A stretch of DNA of 64,000 bases from Brachionus plicatilis (GCA_010279815.1 QEOQ01000515.1:142284-206283); one strand, 5' to 3'. Positions 22,937 to 36,051 are shown, counted from the first letter of the stretch. Numbers and translations: made by a program. Notes: a model not told the origin generated them from the sequence alone.

Positions 22937-24262
22937 TTAGAAGACACTTCCGATCAAATCGACTAGATTCAAATTGGCATTGAACATGGACGAGGTGTCG
23001 AGGAAGTCAAAGGCGGCATCAGCCGACGATATAACCGGCTGCGAACCGAACTGGTTCGAGTTGAGTATATTGTCAAGTATTTCGATGGTGGAGTTTTCGA
23101 TGAAGTAGGGCGCAGTGTGGTGACAAGCATGGTTCATCGTTAGACTAACATCACTCTCATTTACTTTGTCTTGTTTAACAAATGGCTCAAACGAATCGGT
23201 GAGCTTCCAATCGTCGCTCAAATCCAGCTGATCGTAGTCGACGTCATACTTTTGGCTCACACGAGGCTCTTGTTCGCTCTTGACCAACTGACTCAGTATG
23301 CTGTCCAACACAGAGCTGTTTATGGAGTTGAGCACCGACTGCGACTGCTGACTGCTCTGACTGATGATGGAAAAATTAAGGACGCCCTTGGCCTTGGCGT
23401 TAGCAGTGAACACCAATGGCACCAGGAACACGTTTTCTTTTTTATTTTTTTTCTCTTCGACAAGACGAGTGTGTCGAATTTTGAGCAGTTTTTTTTCGCC
23501 CTGTATGGGCACGAGCTTGAGCGCGGTAACGTTGACGGGCATTCGCTTGGACCGAGTTGGAGTGAGGGACCGTGTTGGCTGAGAGGGCGAGTGTGCGGGC
23601 GTCAATACTAAACAAGCGGAGGGCCTCTTCTCTCTGATCAACTTGATGAAATACTTTTTGGCGCTGAGAAGCGGCTGCTGGTTGGAGATGAGTGTCTTGA
23701 GGGCGTCATCGTTGACCTTGAACTTGGAGCTGTAGGAGCAGGCCGAGTGGACGGAGTCGGGCGGGGTCATGGGCACGGACGGGTCGAGCAGCTCGTCGAG
23801 CCGCGAGTCAGTGGACAGAATTTTTTTCTGCTTTTTTTTGGGCCGGTACTTGTAGTCCGGGTAGTCTTTGAAGTGGATCTGTCGGAGCCGGTTGGCCTCG
23901 TGGACGTAGGGCTGGCGCTGCTCGTGGCTCATCTGCTTCCACTTGGCGCCCAGGTTCTTACTGATCTCGGCGTTGTGGACGTCGGGCGCCTGCTCGCTGA
24001 TCCGGCGCCGCTCCATCTGCGACCAGACCATGAACGCGTTCATGGGCCGCTTGATGTGCGGCGCCGGCCTCTTGTCGTCCGGGTCGGCCAGCGAGCCCTC
24101 GTCCTCGTCGAAGCTGTGCGCCGACTCGCTGCGCGTCCGCTTCGTGCTCTTGCCGCTCGTCTCGTCCTGCATCAAAAAGTCGTCTATGTCGAACAGTTGG
24201 CTTGACGACGACGACGACGACCCCTCCGCTGTCTGCCTTAGAAACGAACATGTAGTCAACAT
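22937..24262 (-). CDS. soxC: SoxC-group transcription factor, GC-rich copy
   Basis: Intronless 441-residue frame. The Sox HMG box lies at residues about 69-147 ([52 protein letters not shown]). The HNAEISK and DYPDYKYRP wording places it in the SoxC (Sox4/11/12) group, which binds and bends AACAAAG-type sites in neural and progenitor programmes. N-terminal to the box are a poly-Ser run (residues 15-21) and an acidic segment. C-terminal conserved islands, shared with the paralogue at 36052-37332, are [16 protein letters not shown] and [18 protein letters not shown], the latter a likely transactivation motif. The HMG region is strikingly GC-rich for this genome. The start is the first ATG, followed by LTTCSFLRQ. 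Confidence 0.92.
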   Translation of the reverse strand: MLTTCSFLRQTAEGSSSSSSSQLFDIDDFLMQDETSGKSTKRTRSESAHSFDEDEGSLADPDDKRPAPHIKRPMNAFMVWSQMERRRISEQAPDVHNAEISKNLGAKWKQMSHEQRQPYVHEANRLRQIHFKDYPDYKYRPKKKQKKILSTDSRLDELLDPSVPMTPPDSVHSACSYSSKFKVNDDALKTLISNQQPLLSAKKYFIKLIREKRPSACLVLTPAHSPSQPTRSLTPTRSKRMPVNVTALKLVPIQGEKKLLKIRHTRLVEEKKNKKENVFLVPLVFTANAKAKGVLNFSIISQSSQQSQSVLNSINSSVLDSILSQLVKSEQEPRVSQKYDVDYDQLDLSDDWKLTDSFEPFVKQDKVNESDVSLTMNHACHHTAPYFIENSTIEILDNILNSNQFGSQPVISSADAAFDFLDTSSMFNANLNLVDLIGSVF

Positions 24263-24404
24263 TTTTTAGTCTTGTGCCGATAACATCAATATAGAATAAA
24301 TAATCTAGAAGAGGTAATAAAAAAAATTAATGGTCGTTATGTAAAGTGGACTTTGAAAATGGACGATTGTTTGTTGGCCGAGGAAAATAGAAAATTTGGG
24401 AAAC

Positions 24405-24420
24405 AAGAGAGAGAGAGAGA
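24405..24420 (+). repeat. (GA)n microsatellite upstream of soxC
   Basis: A GA run in the 5' flank of the GC-rich SoxC gene. A longer, interrupted (GA)n/(GAAA) tract lies at 24581-24631. GA tracts can bind GAGA-type factors, but that role is only a possibility here. Confidence 0.85.
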
Positions 24421-24580
24421 AAACGAATATATTTGGATTAGTGCGGGAGATATTTTAGAAATAGTTTGGATGGGCTGGACTTGTGTGTACGGCCAATGGT
24501 GTGCACGGATTAGATTTTGAAATCGATTGGATCAATACGATAAAATCTAGCTCGGAGCAAAATAGGAAAATATGAACAAC

Positions 24581-24587
24581 GAGAGAG

Positions 24588-24618
<31 letters not shown>

Positions 24619-24631
24619 GAGGAAGAAAAAG
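24581..24631 (+). repeat. (GA)n interrupted microsatellite
   Basis: Purine-only run of GA units with single A insertions, about 50 bp, 320 bp upstream of the SoxC start codon. Confidence 0.9.
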
Positions 24632-25018
24632 AGCTAATATTTGGACGATTGCCATTAACAGAAATTTAATTAAAAAAAAATTTATTCAAGCCTAACATTT
24701 TGATGTGAATAACACATTACAAGTAATTCAATACATAGTTAACAATAAACAGCTGTTGTTGTTTAATGCGCAAACAGCATGAACAGGATATTAGTTGAAT
24801 AACACTTTTGGCAGATTGAATGTGTGATATCACTAATCCAATCGGCGGCTTCATTTTGCCAGACCCTATATGTGCTAATAAAAAGATATGCACTTGATGT
24901 TTTATGTTTGCCGATACACCATTATCTGTTCACTCGACTGTGATGCATACTATTTTTCTTCTTTTTTATTTTTTTTGAATTATTTACAATTTTTTCAATA
25001 CTTAAAATTGATTTTTAA

Positions 25019-25524
25019 CACTAGAAGCACCAATATGTCAAAATGACTCTTTTTGATTTTTTTACTAAGTTATAATTCAATAGTCTGAAAAGATTTAAAC
25101 TTGAAATTGTAAAGTTAACATTAAATAAAATTAAATTTAAAAAAATTTTATATTAACATATTGACATGATGCTTCATTTTTTTAAATTGACTTTAAATAG
25201 ACTCCTATTCTACACATTCTGCACCCCAAACACCTAAAAGAGCCCAAAGTTTAGAAGATCAAAAAAACAGTTGTCCAAAGCGTGTTAAGTGTCAAATTTA
25301 CCTTTGCAACAATAATAAAACTGTAATAAATCAGTATGCGGACAATGTACAATGGAACCTGTGATTATTTCTAAAAAATGTAAGAAATAATTTTTATAGG
25401 AAACTTTTTTTTTAATTACATGATTTAAAACTGATATATGATTAATTTTATATATTTCTTTTTTCGAATAAAGTCATAAAACATCTTTAATTTTAAAAAG
25501 AGTCATTTTTTGGTGCTTCTAGTG
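25019..25524. mobile_element. 506-bp piggyBac-type MITE with TTAA flanks
   Basis: Starts CACTAGAAGCACCAA and ends TTGGTGCTTCTAGTG, each end directly bordered by TTAA (25015-25018 and 25525-25528). A second inner match (AATGACTCTTTTT and its complement) extends the arms. TTAA target sites and CNCTAGA-type ends are the hallmark of piggyBac elements. No transposase inside, so non-autonomous. Confidence 0.8.
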
Positions 25525-25743
25525 TTAATTTTAGACAAATTTTTTTTTATTTCTTTAATTTTGAATTTGGTATCAATTTAAAAAAACCAAGTTACATTTT
25601 TTTTTGTTCATTTATATATCTATTTAGTCTAAGTTTTATTTTTAAAAAGACATTAAAATTACATAACTGACCGAAAGAGCTCTGCTCTTAGCCTTTCTTT
25701 AAAAAAGAAATAAACTATTAAAAAACAATAATTTTATTTTTTA

Positions 25744-26045
25744 TTTTATCTTTTCTGAAGGAGCATTAGCTCTTTTTTTTCCTTATTCACTCCTCGTGGA
25801 GTATAGGGTCATTACTTTTGATTTCCACTCAAGTCGATCTTTTGCCTAATTGCTGACCTCCATGTGACTGCTGGTCGTTACCTTACGTGTCCCTTGAGGT
25901 GTCCATTTAAGAGCTCTTTTTGGTATCCGTGTTTCTTTCATTCTAAATACATACCCGAGCCATCACAGTCTTTTGTTCTTAATGCATTGACTCAATGGCT
26001 CCGAATTTGTTCTTCTGCATAGGTCAACATTCGACAATGTCTCAA
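25744..26045 (-). mobile_element. LINE 3' end, degenerate reverse-transcriptase tail
   Basis: The complement reads WLGYVFRMKETRIPKRALKW, then TPQGTRK, and after a frameshift RPAVTWRSAIRQKIDLSG. This is the typical C-terminal region of a LINE polyprotein (the 'LRWLGHV.RM..R.PK' block). It is followed by a 3' terminus with GAGCTAATGCTCCTTCAGA. Stops and a frameshift show that it is dead. Confidence 0.75.
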
Positions 26046-27350
26046 ACAAATACATAAAAATTTTTACTTTAATTTAACTTCATTTTTTAATCCTTTATAT
26101 TTTTAAATGATGTTAAAATTTAACTTTTTTACTCATTTATTTTTTTTCCTGAATTAATCTTGTACAAACTTTCGGTTTATACGAATGCGAAAGCATTTCG
26201 GACGAACCTGGACTGCTTCCTAAAATATATTTTTAATAATAAATAAATAATTACTCAGTTAACTTTTTAATAATGAACATAAACGACACAAATAAACAAA
26301 TAAAAAAAGTCTTCTCTTTTATTTCAAAAAAGAGAAAATAGAAATAATAGAAAATTACTAAGGTATGAACGAGACAGCATTGAGACTTTGTTTAGTATTT
26401 TTTTAAAGCTTTTAAGCTTTCTTAACAATCACAAAATTGACACAATCAAAGACAGTTTTCAAAAAATTCATTGTCAGATATATTAAATAAAGTTTGCTCT
26501 ATAAAAACAAATTAATTCCTTCACTCTAAATAGATTATGAGATTGTTTTTGTTGGGAATTGAAGAGATCCGAAAAAAAAGTTTCCTTTATCAGTTTTTAC
26601 GCACAAATTTAGCAAAATTGTTTTCCTTTTTCTAAATCTTAATAAATGGTCTTTTCGAATTTCGAAATTTCATGAATTTAACTATGTAATTCTTGATTAT
26701 AAATGAAATAGAAAATAAAATACTCAAAAAGGAAATATAATACTCAAAGTCTTTTAAAATATATTAAAAAAGCGTTGTTTAATGAATATTTTTGCACTCA
26801 AAAAAATCTGTAAATTTTCTTATTTTTAAACTAGTTTTTGTTTATTGTGATTTTTTATGTTACTGTTAGATACGTAAAAAAAACTTAAAGTTTAATTCAT
26901 TTTTTATTTAAGAGTTGACTAAAACGGCGAAAGCTAGACTCATTCAATAAATTATTTAAAATTAAAAATAATCTATTAGATGTATGATATTCCCTTTTTT
27001 ATTTTTATATATTTTATATTTGATTTTTTATAGTTAAACTGAAGTAGTTTTATCTAGCTACAGATAAATAAGAAAAAAAACCTTTCTTTTATTTCAGCCT
27101 TATACCTCTTATCACTTAAGGATATTTATTAATAAAAGTTTTTTTTAAAAAAATTTTTTTGTCTTTTTTGATTTCATCTCTTCAGCATTTCAATTTAAAA
27201 AAAAATTTTTTTTATAAAATATTCTTAAAAATTAACTTTGACAAAATACTTTTTTTCAAAATTAAAATTTTTTGCTTCCATTTTTTTCTTTGTCTTTTAT
27301 AAACCTTTGATCTCTATTCGTGATTTAAACATAAAAAATGTGAAAAGATG
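26046..27350. other. Gene-free AT-rich stretch
   Basis: No gene or clear repeat structure was recognised. Composition is uniformly AT-rich with long homopolymers. Confidence 0.5.
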
Positions 27351-27602
27351 AAGATGTCCTTGGAATGATTAAAAGAACATTTAAATTTCATAATAAGGAT
27401 TCAGTATCAAGACTTTATAAAGCTTTTGTCAGACCTTATCTTAAGTATGAAGCTACAATTTGAAGATCTTACTTGAAGAAAGACATAAACGCCATTGAAG
27501 CCGTTCAAAGACAAGCAACAAGGCTTTTGCCTGAAATCAGAACTTGACAAACTAAATTTAGAAAGCTATTACAGTGGAGCCTAAAACTCCATTTCATGTG
27601 GT
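27351..27602 (+). mobile_element. CR1-like LINE fragment with internal deletion
   Basis: Reads DVLGMIKRTFKFHNKDSVSR, LYKAFVRPYLKYEATI, a stop, then RSYLKKDINAIEAVQRQATR. The sequence then jumps from CCTGAAATCAG directly to AACTTGACAAACT, which corresponds to the last codons of the longer copy at 39500-39982. About 300 bp are therefore missing. It ends in the same 3' flank (AAAACTCCATTTCAT). Confidence 0.8.
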
Positions 27603-28096
27603 CAGTCACATTATAGCTATTTATTTATTATCATGATTATTATTACTATTTAAATAAAATAAGATCTATAAATCCACAAACCATTTTTTATTAAATAATA
27701 TTTTATTCTTGGCATCTCATTTTGATAAATTTAGTGAAGGACTATGTTAATAATTTATTTAAAAAATATCTTGATTTTGGGCAATTTTTTATTGTCATTT
27801 AGGACTATTTTTGAATTTTTGAAATTAAAGCCTGTAAAAACTAAACTAATCATAGAAATTTTATTTTGCTTGTTAATTTCTGACTGTTGAAGGATCCATG
27901 TTATTAAGAGTCATTCAAAATTTGAAATAAATATTAGAAAAAAGATTACTTAATTGGTAGGTAATTCAAGGTTAAATTTAATTAAAAATTAGTTATTTTA
28001 TAATACTATAGAAACTGATATTTTACTGATATGAAATTGATAGGACTGATTGAATATCTCAAATTAACCCTCTTTTTTATTATATTTTTGAGATTT

Positions 28097-28430
28097 TTTA
28101 ATCTAAAGAAGCTCGCTACAGATAAACTAATAAATAAAACAAATAAAAATAAAATCATTTGTATTGTATTTAATCCGAGGCAGTTACAGTTAGACACAAG
28201 TTACAAATAAATAACAACAATTTTAAATATGTAAAAAAAATAAACAATTTTTCCAACTTATACTATAGAGGATAAAAGGCGACGGCTTCCTATAGACAGC
28301 GAGGCTAGTGATTCTTAAGTGGATCTTCTTCCAACAAATTATTATCTAACTCATTCCCGTTTTTGTCTAAATATTTGTCTTATACTCCATAGACATTTAA
28401 GGGTATTAAAAAAACTTTCCAATAATCCAC
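28097..28430 (-). mobile_element. Probable LINE 3' terminal fragments
   Basis: The complement at about 28330-28370 reads LDKNGNELDNN, like the C-terminus LSKNGNEFKNKLDEHL of the LINE at 38775-39295. At about 28097-28125 the complement TCTGTAGCGAGCTTCTTTAG resembles the recurrent LINE 3' terminal hairpin. Weak, and heavily decayed. Confidence 0.35.
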
Positions 28431-29065
28431 GTGAAAAATAACCAAATTCATAATATTTACCTCTATGTAAATTTTTTTTTTCTATAAGCCAAAGATACAT
28501 AGAAAAGAATATAATTCTTAAACTATCATTGAATAAAATATTTTTCTGTTTAATTTTTTTTCTATTTTATTATGATTTTTTAAAATTTTATGGATAAATA
28601 AAAAAATGATAAATAATTTAATCGGACTTTTCGTGAAAAAGTTTTACTTTGTCTTTAATTTACCAACTTTTTCTACCAAGTATGAAGATTTTTTAAATTT
28701 TTTTTAAATCGCTCTTACCTCGAATCCAATTCCAATTAATTAATTAATTAATTTTTCTTTTATTTTATTTAACTTAAATTTAACACCCTTTTATTTTTCT
28801 AGTTTGTCACATCTTTTTTTTTTTATCCAAATTAACACCCTATAGCTAAACAAATAAAAATGAAAATAAGCTAAAAAGTACCAACAATTATCGTCATTCA
28901 ACAGCAAGGGTTTGGTGAAATTTGGTACAAAATGCTAAAGAATTTTAAATCTAAATATACATTTCAAATTAGATCTTTATTTTAAAACTTATATTTGTAA
29001 TACTTAATATTTTGCCTTATTTACTTTTTGATTTTTATTTAACTTTATTTTGAATTATTTATTTT

Positions 29066-29212
29066 TTTCTGAAGGAGTCTTAGCCCGATACAAAATTGAT
29101 TAAGCAAAAATAAATAGATAAAAATGCTTTTAACTTTTTATAGCTCTAGAAAAAAAATTTGTATGAATTTTTAACATCTTGTTCTGTTCTTTTGTACTGA
29201 ATTTCACAAACC
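29066..29212. mobile_element. LINE 3' terminus and a solo MITE end
   Basis: 29066-29090 is another copy of the LINE terminal motif (complement GGCTAAGACTCCTTCAGA). About 29165-29212 carries CTTGTTCTGTTCTTTTGTAC then TGAATTTCACAAACC, matching only the right end of the GTGAAATTCAG MITEs. Confidence 0.55.
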
Positions 29213-30175
29213 ATCAGCAACCGACGCTTTAAAAGCCATTCGATCATTTAATTTACAATACCAAAAAATTGATAAATCTATTAGAAATTTTTTTTGAATT
29301 TTTTCAACAAAAACAAAAATTATTTCACTAATAACAGAAAAAAAATAAATAACATTCAATACTTTAAAGAATAAAAGTGCTAACATTTTTTAACCTTTTA
29401 TGACTCAGAAATATCAGTGAATATCAGTGAGATTTTAAGCCAAATTCCATTAATTTGAGCCCTCTTAATTTAAAAAAAAAAGTTTTTATAATTAGTTTTT
29501 TGGGCACTATTAGACTACGCAAAAGCCCTCCAACACTGATAAGTCCAAAATAAAACAGTCTCATCTCATTAAGCTCGAACGCCCTAGAGGTGTTTGTAGC
29601 ATAATCTGTAATTATTTGCATCAGACTTTTTATTTTAATCCGTCCAGGATTGTTTTTTAAAAAAAGCTTTTTAAACACATGAAATAGTACAAAATTAATC
29701 AATTGTAAAATTTTGCTAAATGTTCTAAAATCTCTTTTTATCTTTGTTTTCAACTAACAAAAAAATAAACAACAACTATCACCATTTGAAATCTAAATAA
29801 AAAACATTTTTCAACAATTGATTAATAGATCTACTATCCCAGAAATTGGTTTCCTATCGTTAGCTATTTTTTCAATCCGATTGTCTTTTCATTTTTATTG
29901 CGCAATTTTAAATTTGTGTTCAAAACTACTTTAAAACAACAATAAAAAATATTCTCATATAATTTATCTTTGTTACTATTTTTTACATGAACAATAACCA
30001 AAGGAGCTTCAATACTCAAAGTCTATGTCAAAATGATGAAAATTTTACATTTTTTTATTTTCATATTTTTAGATTTTTTGTGCAATATTTCATAAAATCT
30101 ATTTGCGCTATTTTCACTCTTTAGTCCTATATTCGCCTTCTGTAGTCCACTGACTAATTTATATATTTAAATTAA

Positions 30176-30330
30176 AATTTGCTTTCCAGGTCCGTAATCC
30201 CCAAGATCAATAATCGTTCATTATAATTTTTTCCTTTTAATTCTTCCACCATCTTCTTAGCTTTGTGTTTTACACTTTCTAACTCTGCAGCCTCGATTGC
30301 AGACATGTTGTTCCATGCTGCTGATTAAAA
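30176..30330 (-). mobile_element. LINE reverse-transcriptase C-terminal relic
   Basis: On the complement, about 45 codons without a stop read MSAIEAAELESVKHKAKKMV then EELKGKNYNERLLILGITDL. The spacing matches the CR1/L2-type block 'LE.VQRRATR..PEL...Y..RL..L.L..L', so it is read as an old LINE fragment. Confidence 0.5.
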
Positions 30331-31368
30331 ATACTAAATTTTAAAATAATATTAAAAAATTATAGTTTATTCCTCTTTGAGCAAAAATTAATTTTCCATA
30401 AAATCTGAATTTTTGCCTCATTTTTATTTCAAGTAAATATATCATTAACTGGACAAATATTAAATGAACTAGATTTGATCAAGAAAAAAAAAATGCTAAA
30501 GTTATTTTAAAGTTGCAAATAATTTAGATAAATAAATAATGAATATATATTTGACAAATTGTATCTAAATGTTGAAATGAAATTTTTATCAGAATTTTTA
30601 ATCAGAGGCCTGATGAATAAAAATTGTTTACAAAAGAGAGAGAGAGTATAAGAGGCAAACTTGACCTGTTTTTGATCCTTAACTAATTAAGAAAAAATGC
30701 CTTGTCCTGTCACTAGTTTGACCATTAGCTATTAGTCCTGAAAATTAATTGGAACTAAAATTCAATAAAGGCTTCCTCTTAGAAAATGTGATTTTGTTTC
30801 TGTTTAATTACTGTTTTTGGTAATGACAATTTTTCATTTGAATAGTCAAAGAAATGAGCTAAAGCCACGGGGGTTTCGTAGTTGATTAAATACGACCTTA
30901 AATTAGTAGTGATTCGGAATACTTAACAATTTAGAAATACTTAATACTAGCCCTCTCATATACTCTAGAAAAAACAACTAAAAGAAACTTAATATGTTTA
31001 AATAGAAGACTAACAAATACTTTAATGCTAATGTTTGTTTTACGATTTTACGTAAATCCCGTATTGTACAAAAGAGATTTGTGTAAACACGATGGGAATA
31101 GTTGTCACAACAAAATTTGCTATTTGTTTTCTTCTTCTTTTTTATTTAGGCTATTTTAACCGAACACTTAAACAGCAGTTTGATTTTTAATTCACCTGTA
31201 TAATTATACTTAATGATATACTTGAATTGCATGTCATGAACCCCGTCGAGACTTGGAAATAATAAATGTGTCTGTTTAAATTACGTGATTTTAACGTTTA
31301 TGTGAAGTTTTATTGATTTTTGATTATTGTTGTCAAGAAATTCCTATCACGTTTTAACTATTTCTAAA

Positions 31369-31378
31369 CCCCCCCCCC

Positions 31379-31420
<42 letters not shown>
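31369..31420 (+). repeat. C10 run plus (CA)20 microsatellite
   Basis: Ten C at 31369-31378, AA, then twenty perfect CA units at 31381-31420, followed by an A run. The longest perfect microsatellite in the window. Confidence 0.97.
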
Positions 31421-31424
<4 letters not shown>

Positions 31425-31628
31425 AAGGATCTAAATTAAGATCAAACCAGGTATTTCTAGAATCCAATTATGGGTTAAATTCGTAATTTTTTTTTTATTT
31501 GATTAAGAAAGCCGCAACTATGGCGATTTTGGGAGTCAATAGTGGACTTCCTGTTTAAATTACTACAATTGTATGATGACAAAAGTTTTTAAACTGTTTT
31601 AATTATTTTATTTTATTTATTTTTTTTT

Positions 31629-32095
31629 ATCTGAAGGAGCGCATGCTCGAACAGAAAAACAAATAAATAATAAATAATAATGATAGTGATAATAAAAATT
31701 GTACATTTTACATTCGTCATCTTTCCTGCAGTCTACATTTTTTCTAACTGTTTGTCTGACGATTTTATTTCCATATTTAGTCATTTCAAAAATTGTTTTT
31801 CTATTGGTAATATACTTTATTTCATAAAGCAGGCTTTTGTTATCTTTTCTTAATTCGGATCATTAGTTCATGTATTATTGATTTTGTGACTTCAAATTCC
31901 ACTAGTCTTAATAAGAATTTGACTTTAGTATTTACTATTAGTTCATCAACTTTATTTATATTCAGTGCTCGTAAAAATTGAGTACTTCTAGTCCTTTTTT
32001 ATAATCTAAACATTCCTTTTATTAACTTTGATTCCAACGTTTGTATCTTTTTAATCTGAGTCTTATTTAGTTAAACATTGTCTTATAGTTAAATT
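31629..32095 (-). mobile_element. Decayed LINE 3' region
   Basis: The complement reads KKIQTLESKLIKGMFRL and, after a stop, KRTRSTQFLRALNINKVDEL then IVNTKVKFLLRLVEFEVTKS. It then decays and ends in GAGCATGCGCTCCTTCAGAT, the recurrent LINE terminus. The wording fits a LINE C-terminal domain. Confidence 0.6.
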
Positions 32096-33282
32096 CGTAG
32101 TTATACATTTTTCGTCTCAAATCAAAAGACATCTCTTTTTTATGCTCTTAAATAATTTTAAAATCAAATTGCAATTTTGGTAACAAGCTACGTCACCACT
32201 TTTGTCTTGGTGAATTTTTTGTTTTTTTTACTTTCTTGAAATAACTTCAAAAATTTAGTCGATGCAAAATTTCTAAAATTTAAAACAAAAATTGTATTTG
32301 CCATTGTGTTGATTTTTGATGATTGTTGTTAAGACATTTCCAATAGGTCTGAAGGTCCCCTCCGACCCGACCCAATAGATTAAGATCAAATATTTGCCAT
32401 ACGGATTATCGTATAAACAAATTGATTGATGATCGATTGTTTAGATTAGAATTAGCTATTTTAATTAACGGTCTGTTTTATTAGTTGCACAAATTTGAGC
32501 TTGGATGTAAGAGTGAGCTGAGTTGAGCTGGATGAGAGATAAACAAGTTTAAAATTTCAACAATTAGTTCACCGGTTTAGCAAAATAGTTTTGTATCGAA
32601 TTTTAAATCAACACTCGTCGAGATACAATTAAAATGTTTTTTAATCTAGAATGCAGACAGCTTATTAAAAGTCCCTTAGCTATGACTGTCCGATTAGTGG
32701 ACCCAGTCCCATTTAGATTTTATCTATGCACACATCACAGTTTTCTCAATTGATATAATCGATTTATTCATGCAATTATCTAGCCATCGTATCGCAAATA
32801 ATTAATTAGCTAAGGCTCTCTTGACTATCTGGTTTCGTTGTTGTTTATCATTCTAATTATGTTATCTCGCATACATCATGCTCTACTACTTGCCTAAATT
32901 TTTGATAAAAAATTTTTTTCAAGTTTATTATTAAGCACGTGTGTCCTGTCATAAAGATAAATTATTATTAATCACATTAATATCCCAATGGCCATTGTCA
33001 TCACAATATAATTGCCTTTAAACCCATTATTTAAATTATCTTTACTACCAACTCTGATTAGAATTTTTCTACAACTCATTTCACTAAAACTGATATATTA
33101 TTTTTGGAATTTAATGATATATTTGAAAAAAATTTTTTTCTCTTAAACTAATAAAATTTTATTTTTTTCTCACTGTAAACACTACCTAGCTGATGAGATG
33201 TTAAGCAATTATTAATTAAAATTATTAATTAAATTGAATTTTAAAATTAAAAAAATTTAAATTCATTTTTGACGTTTCATTA
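32096..33282. other. Gene-free stretch
   Basis: Nothing coding recognised. 32310-32350 loosely repeats a phrase at 31315-31345 (TTTTTGATGATTGTTGTTAAGA versus TTTTTGATTATTGTTGTCAAGA is near-identical over its length). Confidence 0.4.
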
Positions 33283-33420
33283 GAGTTGTTTAAAAGTCCA
33301 AGTCCGGAATTGGAATATAATTTTGGTGACTTTGACTTGAAATAGGTAGACAAAATAGCTAACTGGAACGTGATCATCACTGATGAATGATTTAAGACTT
33401 GTGACTTTTAAACAACTCTG
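33283..33420. mobile_element. 138-bp hAT-like MITE
   Basis: Perfect 17-bp inverted ends, AGAGTTGTTTAAAAGTC and its complement. The neighbouring 8-bp flanks (GTTTCATT and GTCTTATT) match at 6 of 8 positions. The end sequence resembles CAGACTTGGGCAAAAGTC at 39456, so both are probably hAT-type. Confidence 0.65.
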
Positions 33421-36050
33421 GGTCTTATTGAAAATACATTTATATATCATTATGAAATATCATTTATAATAATTTTGATATCTAAAAAGTATTTTCAAAA
33501 AAATAATACAGAATTGTCTATTTTTTTTTTATTAAAAAAACTTAACATCTAGCACTGTTTCTATCAATATTCGATCTATCCTTCTACATAAAATTTTTTA
33601 AAATTTTTTTGCTTATTTTACGTATAAAAAAATAAGTTAAAAAATGTTTGATATTAATTTTTAAAATAATTACTTATAATTGAAATAAAAGTTAATAATT
33701 GTTCAATTAAATACAACATATTTTGCAGCTGTTTTTGCATCAAATTTCACCACAACATTAAAAATAAAATGAATAAATAAATTTTATTAGATTAAAAATT
33801 TAAATAATCAAATTCAAAAAATGCTTCAAAGTAAGGTTATCTTTTTTCCTTTAAATAGATAAAAAAGTCTATCATTAAATGTAAATTTTTATAGATAGAT
33901 TAAGTTTGAAAAAAATCATTTTTCTTTAAACTTTTAAAATGTTTACTTTATACCCAAGTTTTCGGTTTGTATTTTAGAATTGTTTTTTCATCAGTGTTCT
34001 TTACATAGCCCGACGCTTTTAAATTTGAGTCTTCTGTTTTTAGTTGATTAAAATATTAAATTTTTGGAGTTTAATTTAAAAAAACTTTTCTTTATCAAAC
34101 GATACGATACCTATGCTATTGTGAAAATTCATACACAACTTTCAAAAGAAAAAGAAAATGTGATTTAATTCTGATGAACTATAATTTTTTTGGTGAATGA
34201 AAATTAATTGCTTGGTGCAAGGAGCTACCATATTGGAAATTTTATTTTTATATTTTTATGGATCATAAAATTTAATTGTTATTTTTCATTTAAGTATTGA
34301 GAATTGTGAATGCATATTTTGTTAGATTACAAAATTTTAGTTAAAAAAAACATATATCTGATTTAATTCTTATTCAAGAAAAAAAAATCAAAATTTTAAA
34401 TCTATTTGAAAGCAAAAATCGACTCAATTCTATTATTTAGCTTGGAATAGATAAACAAAAAAAATAGACACCTATATAAATCTCTTTATTCAAATCTTCT
34501 TTTGCGTTATCAAAATAACTATTAAATTTAACTTAATCTTATTTGATATTTTTCAAAAAATAAATCTTGTTCTTGATCAGTATCATGAAAAAAAAAGGTT
34601 ATGTCTCTATTCTAACCGAGCAAGGCTCTGTCTAAATTATTTTTTTAAACAATAAAAAATGTGCACCTTTTTGATTTTTTTTTCACGATTATTTATCTAG
34701 AAAGAAACTGTCTGCTAAATTTCCAACTATGCTTAAATAAATTAAAAAATAAAAATTTAATTTATTTTTAATATAACTTAATTTTGTCATTTAAATGAGA
34801 GAACAAATTTGAATAACATCAAAAAATTAATGCATTTTACATTTCATTATGAACTTTTATCAATTTGAATATTTCTTATTTTACTTAGAATAACATATTT
34901 AAAATATATCTGAAATGAAAGCTACTTTAATCAACAATTCTTTAGATTAAAAAATAACTTTCAAAAGAATTTTTAAACCATAAACCTGTCAGTGTATATA
35001 AAGAAGGCAATCAATCACTGCCTGAAAAGCTAACAAAATTTTGGCTGTGCAAAATTTTTTCTTTATTGACTCAACTTTTTTTTTATCTTTTTTTTCTTAT
35101 TTCATTATAAAAAACACAATTCTTTTTTGACCAAAAACCATCTACATATGAATATATTTAGAAAAAAAGCTTTTAGCCGATAGAACAAATCAAATTTAGA
35201 AATATTGTTGGCGCTTCAGGTAACAATTATTCCCAGTGTAATTTCCACTTGTATTAACACATATACTTCAATTATTTAAATTCAGTGATGCATATCTACT
35301 TCGATTGTAATTCTAGCTAAAAGCTGATATAAATTTGAATATAAAAATTTAGCTAAATTCTTGATTACAATTTACAAAAGTGAGTCTAATTTAGGATTTA
35401 GTAGATTAAACAGTAACAATGAGTATATAGCATTAATAAATAGCAGACACATTAAAAATGGTCATTTGTAAAATGTTTAATAGTCTAAAATGTTGAAATT
35501 TAAATTTAACAATGGGTCAACAAAAACATGAATTTTTTTTAAATAAAATTTTATAGCTCTTGAATTAAAATAGCTGTAAAATTAACATTGTCTATAAAAA
35601 TAATCTTTCATTCCAAGTTGGAGAAATGAGATTGAAGAGCACGGCAAGAGGTAATGTAAACATAAATAAATTGACTAGAACACATTAGCAGCATGACTGC
35701 TATTAATCTTCAATTAACATATTAAATTTCTATAGATTAAAAAAAACGTGGCCAATTAATTGCATAATAATAATTTTAAATCGGTAATCTTTTACAACTA
35801 ATCCGATTGTAAATAATCAAATTTCTTTGTAGATTTGACACATGAGGAAAAACAAAAAAAAATTTTTTCTGAACAAATATTTTATTTTTAATTAAAATAT
35901 AAAAAATAAATTCTCAATTAGATTTTTGATTACAAAATTTTACAATTAATAAATACTAAATTAAGAAAAAAAAAAAAAAAAATTTTTTTTTATCCCTCAA
36001 GCAAAATTACAAATTTTTAGATTGAGAATTTTTACAAAGTCAAAACAAAA
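33421..36050. other. Gene-free AT-rich stretch
   Basis: No gene recognised. Near 34120-34310 phrases like ATTGTGAAAATTCATACACA and GAATTGTGAATGCAT recall MITE ends of the 2286 type and may be an old copy. The part next to 36052 is 3' UTR of the second SoxC gene. Confidence 0.4.
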
Positions 36051-36051
36051 A

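Noticed and set aside
23171..24269. Several open frames opposite soxC
   Set aside because: They are shadows of the GC-rich SoxC gene; no independent protein pattern.
29424..29753. Minus-strand 109-codon frame
   Set aside because: No recognisable domain, biased composition, and it sits in a transposon-rich desert; could be an old transposon piece but cannot be supported.
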